7,742 bases of DNA from Rhizobacter sp. GTDB taxonomy: Bacteria; Pseudomonadota; Gammaproteobacteria; Burkholderiales; Burkholderiaceae_C. Below the pieces are notes generated by a model that ran no database searches, was not told the origin of the DNA, and saw only the letters and a list, made by a program, of their open reading frames with translations. The first letter of the stretch is position 1. Each line of letters starts with the position of its first letter. This document shows, in pieces, positions 5,215 through 7,742 of this stretch. Where the stretch lies: contig JACMKJ010000506.1 in assembly GCA_014380155.1 (NCBI GenBank), positions 1 through 7,742 of the forward strand, written 5' to 3'. Both the position numbers and the translations under genes were made by a program.

Positions 5215-6996
5215 TTATTGCGCGAACTGCAGCGCGGCCAGCCGTGCATACAGGCCTGCGGCCGCCGCCAGCTCGGCGTGGGTGCCGGTCTCGACGATGT
5301 GGCCATGCTCCATCACCACGATGCGGTCGGCGCGCTGCACTGTGGCCAGGCGGTGCGCAATGACGAGCGTGGTGCGGCCTTGCATGGCCGATTCGAGCGC
5401 GGCTTGCACCATGCGCTCGCTTTCGGCGTCGAGTGCGCTGGTGGCTTCGTCGAGCAAGAGCAGCGGCGGGTTTTTCAACATCGCGCGCGCAATGCTGAGG
5501 CGCTGGCGCTGCCCGCCCGAGAGGCGCACGCCACGCTCGCCGAGAAAGGTGTTGTAGCCCTCGGGCAGCTGGCGGATGAAGTCGTCGGCAAACGCGGCGC
5601 GGGCGGCGGCCATCACCTCGTCATCACTCGCCTCGGGCTTGCCGTAGCGGATGTTCTCGAGCGCGGTGGTCGAGAAGATCACGCTGTCTTGCGGCACGAT
5701 GCCGATGCGCTGGCGCAGCGCGTGCAGCGAGGTCTCGCGCACCGACACGCCGTCGATGCTGACCACACCTTCGCTCGTGTCATAGAAGCGCAGCAGCAGC
5801 TGGAACACCGTGGTCTTGCCGGCGCCACTCGGGCCGACGATGGCGACCGTTTCACCCGGCTGCACCTGCAGGCTCACCTGTTGCAGCGACGGGTGCTGCG
5901 GCCGCGACGGGTAATGGAAGCTGACGTTGCGCAACTCGAGCGACGAGCCGGCTCGCGTCGCCGGAAAAGCGGCCGGGCGCTCGGGCGACTCGATCGGCGA
6001 GCGTGACGACAGCAGCTCCATCAGCCGCTCGGTCGCTCCGGCCGCGCGCAGCAGGTCGCCATACACCTCGGACAACACCGCTACGCTGCTCACCAGAATC
6101 ACCACATAGACCACCGTCTGCCCGAGGTGGCCGGCGCTGATCTGCCCGGCGACCACGGCCTGCGTGCCCTGGTACAAGCCCCACAGCAGCGCGCCGAAGG
6201 TGGCGGTGATGATGAAAGCCACCAGGCCCGAGCGCACGCGGGTGCGGCGGATGGCGGTGACGAAGGCGTTTTCGGTGGCCTTGTCGAAGCGATCGGCCTC
6301 GCGCTGCTCTTGCGTGTAGCTCTGCACCACCGGGATCGCGTTGAGCACCTCGGCCGCAATGGCGCTCGAATCGGCCACCCGGTCCTGGCTGGCGCGCGAC
6401 AGCTTGCGCACGCGCCGGCCGAAGTAGAGCGATGGCAACACCACCAGCACCAGCATGCCCAGCACCTGCGTCATCACATAAGGGTTGGTGATGATCAGCA
6501 TCAGCATCGCGCCAATGCCCATCACACCGTTGCGCAGGCCCATGCTGAGGCTGGAGCCCACCACCGTCTGCACGAGCGTGGTATCGGTCGTCAGGCGCGA
6601 CAACACCTCGCCGGTCTGGGTGGTTTCGAAGAACTCGGGGCTTTGTTTCACCACGTGCGCATACACCGCGTTGCGCAGGTCGGCCGTCACCCGCTCGCCC
6701 AGCCAGCTGACCATGTAGAAGCGTGCCGCTGAGAACAGCCCGAGTGCGGCTCCCACCGCAAACAGCGCAAAGAAGTGCTCGCGCAAGGCCAGCATGCGCT
6801 CGCCGGGGTCGGCGGCGATCAGGCCCTGGTCGATGAGCGACTTCAGCGCCACCGGAAACACCAGCGTGCTCACCGCCGCCAGCACGAGGAACAAGACCGC
6901 CAGCACGATGCGCCCGCGGTAAGGCCGCAGAAAGGGGCCCAGCCCGCTCAGCGAGCGCACGTTTTTGGAAGGAGCAGGTGTAGGAATCGCAGACAT
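5215..6996 (-). CDS. ABC exporter half-transporter, fused permease and ATPase (MsbA-like)
   Basis: A 593-residue protein with a six-helix type-1 exporter domain (about 28-315; helices near 29-50, 74-95, 155-173, 176-194, 258-276, 292-312) fused to a nucleotide-binding domain (about 353-590). All ATPase motifs look intact: A-loop Tyr362, Walker A GPSGAGKTT (388-396), Q-loop Gln436, signature LSGGQ (492-496), Walker B LLLLD (512-516) with catalytic Glu517, D-loop SALD and His548. It should work as a homodimer in the inner membrane. It resembles MsbA-related exporters of lipids, drugs or peptides; the sequence does not show the substrate, and I do not call it the true lipid A flippase. ATG 6996 has no Shine-Dalgarno sequence; TACACT (7008-7003) lies 6 bases before it, which would fit a leaderless mRNA. 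The lipoprotein gene follows 118 bp downstream on the same strand and may be co-transcribed. Confidence 0.94.
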   Translation of the reverse strand: MSAIPTPAPSKNVRSLSGLGPFLRPYRGRIVLAVLFLVLAAVSTLVFPVALKSLIDQGLIAADPGERMLALREHFFALFAVGAALGLFSAARFYMVSWLGERVTADLRNAVYAHVVKQSPEFFETTQTGEVLSRLTTDTTLVQTVVGSSLSMGLRNGVMGIGAMLMLIITNPYVMTQVLGMLVLVVLPSLYFGRRVRKLSRASQDRVADSSAIAAEVLNAIPVVQSYTQEQREADRFDKATENAFVTAIRRTRVRSGLVAFIITATFGALLWGLYQGTQAVVAGQISAGHLGQTVVYVVILVSSVAVLSEVYGDLLRAAGATERLMELLSSRSPIESPERPAAFPATRAGSSLELRNVSFHYPSRPQHPSLQQVSLQVQPGETVAIVGPSGAGKTTVFQLLLRFYDTSEGVVSIDGVSVRETSLHALRQRIGIVPQDSVIFSTTALENIRYGKPEASDDEVMAAARAAFADDFIRQLPEGYNTFLGERGVRLSGGQRQRLSIARAMLKNPPLLLLDEATSALDAESERMVQAALESAMQGRTTLVIAHRLATVQRADRIVVMEHGHIVETGTHAELAAAAGLYARLAALQFAQ

Positions 6997-7127
6997 CGGC
7001 GCAGTGTAGGGGGAGGCCCTGGCCCGCCTGGCGTCACGGACCCCGGCGCTGCGCGGCCGCGGTTTTGTGCTCTATCTCTTGCGCCCCGATGCCCATCGGG
7101 CGGATGGCGCAGCGCTCGGCTGCGGCC
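6997..7127 (-). promoter_or_regulatory. Intergenic region upstream of the ABC exporter
   Basis: These 131 bases separate the GGDEF-protein stop from the ABC exporter ATG on the same strand. They contain several small GC palindromes: CGCGGCCGCG (7052-7061), a 7-bp inverted repeat CCCGATG/CATCGGG (7085-7091/7094-7100), and CGCAGC/GCTGCG (7108-7113/7119-7124). None is followed by a T-run on the - strand. TACACT (7008-7003) is a possible -10 box for the ABC gene, but a matching -35 is not evident. I see no protein-coding frame with a ribosome binding site here. Confidence 0.3.
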
Positions 7128-7136
7128 TCAGGCCGC
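7122..7136 (-). other. Small hairpin with the GGDEF-gene stop codon as its loop
   Basis: On the - strand GCGGCC (7136-7131), TGA (7130-7128) and GGCCGC (7127-7122) form a perfect 6-bp stem whose three-base loop is exactly the stop codon of the GGDEF-domain gene. No U-tract follows, so it is not a classic terminator. It may be a coincidence of an Ala-Ala ending in GC-rich DNA, or part of a 3'-end structure together with the CGCAGC/GCTGCG repeat (7108-7124), which overlaps its lower arm and would compete with it. Confidence 0.3.
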
Positions 7137-7742
7137 TTCGGTCTGTTGCGACGGCGTACGGCGGCAGCGTGCACGGGCCAGCTCTTCGGCGGCGTGCTGG
7201 ATCACTTCGTCGAGCGTGGCACCGTGCAGCGGCCAGGTGGCCGTGCCGACACTGCAGCCGACATGCAGGTTGCTCACGGTGCGGTAGGACAGCGGGCGTT
7301 GCAACTCGGTGGTGACGCGTGTGGCCATGCTGCGTGAGAAAGCGGGGCTCTCGGTCGTGGGGCAGCTGAGCAGCAGCACGAACTCGGCACCGTCGAAGCG
7401 CATCACGCGGTCTTCGTCGCGCGCCAGGTGGCGCAGGCGCTTGGCCACCTGCTGCAGCACCTGGTCGCCGGCCTCGCGGCCATAACGCTCGATCACCGGG
7501 TCGAAGCTGTCGAGCCCCACGTGCAGCACGCACAGCGAGAGGCCACGCGTTTGAAGGTCTTGCGCCCAGGGCTCGCCGGTGTCACCCAGGTGCTGGGGCG
7601 TGACCAGGCCGGTCAGGGGGTCGTGGTGCGCCTTGAGCAGCGGCACCATCGGCAGGGGTTCTTGTTTGGCGACCGGGGTGGCGTCGGTGCGTCTACGCGC
7701 CAGTGGCTGCACCGGGGGAGGCAGGTCGCGCAGCGCGAGCGC
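7128..7742 (-). CDS. GGDEF-domain protein with degenerate active site, 5' partial
   Basis: The frame stays open to the right window edge, so the true start and any N-terminal sensor or receiver domain are missing. A GTG at 7712 is in frame, but coding-like residues (ALRDLPPPV) precede it without a stop and it lies in a Pro/Arg-rich linker, so I do not take it as the start. Numbering from that GTG, the GGDEF domain begins at HDPLTGL (30-36) and runs to about residue 182. Active diguanylate cyclases make c-di-GMP from two GTP. Here the signature is DGAEF (107-111) instead of GGDEF/GGEEF; the first metal-binding Asp of the DxD segment is Gly66 (VGLDSF), and the guanine-contacting Asn is replaced near Ile74. 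The inhibitory I-site RxxD is intact: RDED (98-101), exactly five residues before DGAEF. Inference: an inactive cyclase acting as a c-di-GMP receptor. No membrane segment is visible in this part. Confidence 0.85.
   Translation of the reverse strand, partial: ALALRDLPPPVQPLARRRTDATPVAKQEPLPMVPLLKAHHDPLTGLVTPQHLGDTGEPWAQDLQTRGLSLCVLHVGLDSFDPVIERYGREAGDQVLQQVAKRLRHLARDEDRVMRFDGAEFVLLLSCPTTESPAFSRSMATRVTTELQRPLSYRTVSNLHVGCSVGTATWPLHGATLDEVIQHAAEELARARCRRTPSQQTEAA

Noticed and set aside
4618..6006. Long + strand open frame of over 450 codons
   Set aside because: It runs antisense through the lipoprotein and ABC exporter genes, both with clear family motifs. Its translation is Arg/His/Ala-rich low-complexity sequence, typical of an opposite-strand shadow in GC-rich DNA.
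7085..7100. CCCGATG/CATCGGG inverted repeat as a terminator for the GGDEF gene
   Set aside because: The loop is only two bases and no T-run follows on the - strand, so it does not meet the form of an intrinsic terminator.
7065..7337. Overlapping + strand open frames near the GGDEF gene end
   Set aside because: Two frames of similar length overlap each other here without ribosome binding sites, and both lie antisense to the GGDEF domain. Neither has domain character.
7710..7712. GTG as the true start of the GGDEF protein
   Set aside because: The frame continues to the window edge without a stop, no ribosome binding site precedes the GTG, and the surrounding Pro/Arg-rich residues look like an interdomain linker.

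Overview
This is a GC-rich window with compact, ordinary bacterial chromosomal genes. The protein set fits a betaproteobacterium of the order Burkholderiales, possibly the Rubrivivax/Leptothrix/Comamonadaceae side. That placement is inferred from protein flavour and codon use; no rRNA or marker search was possible. I see no mobile element, tRNA, rRNA, CRISPR array, attachment site or phage gene.

Left part, + strand (2-1788): the last two thirds of the biotinylated alpha subunit of propionyl-CoA carboxylase (pccA) is joined by an ATGA stop/start overlap to a small VOC-fold protein resembling methylmalonyl-CoA epimerase. Together they form the tail of a propionyl-CoA to methylmalonyl-CoA (to succinyl-CoA) operon that begins outside the window. 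One base after it, and convergent with it, lies a small DUF1330 gene (1790-2098, -). A hairpin spans both stop codons. DUF1330 is divergent from a MATE-family multidrug/Na+ efflux transporter (2210-3553, +), with about 110 bp between them.

Middle, - strand: thymidylate synthase (thyA, 3531-4340) starts with GTG, and its 3' end overlaps the 3' end of the MATE gene by 23 bp. A strong, nearly symmetric intrinsic terminator (4385-4412) separates thyA from the next - strand gene, a YiaD-like OmpA-family lipoprotein (4431-5096) with a glycine-zipper segment and a peptidoglycan-binding domain.

Right part, - strand: a full-length MsbA-like ABC exporter half-transporter (5215-6996) lies upstream of the lipoprotein gene. 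Upstream of that is the C-terminal part of a GGDEF-domain protein (7128 to the window edge). Its catalytic signature is degenerate, but its c-di-GMP inhibitory-site motif is intact, so it is probably a c-di-GMP receptor rather than a cyclase.

The window joins several unrelated housekeeping functions: propionate metabolism, dTMP synthesis, envelope and export, and second-messenger sensing. No clear new multi-gene system is visible. The observations most worth following up are the degenerate GGDEF protein, the altered metal ligands of the epimerase-like protein, and the very tight convergent gene ends with hairpins at stop codons.
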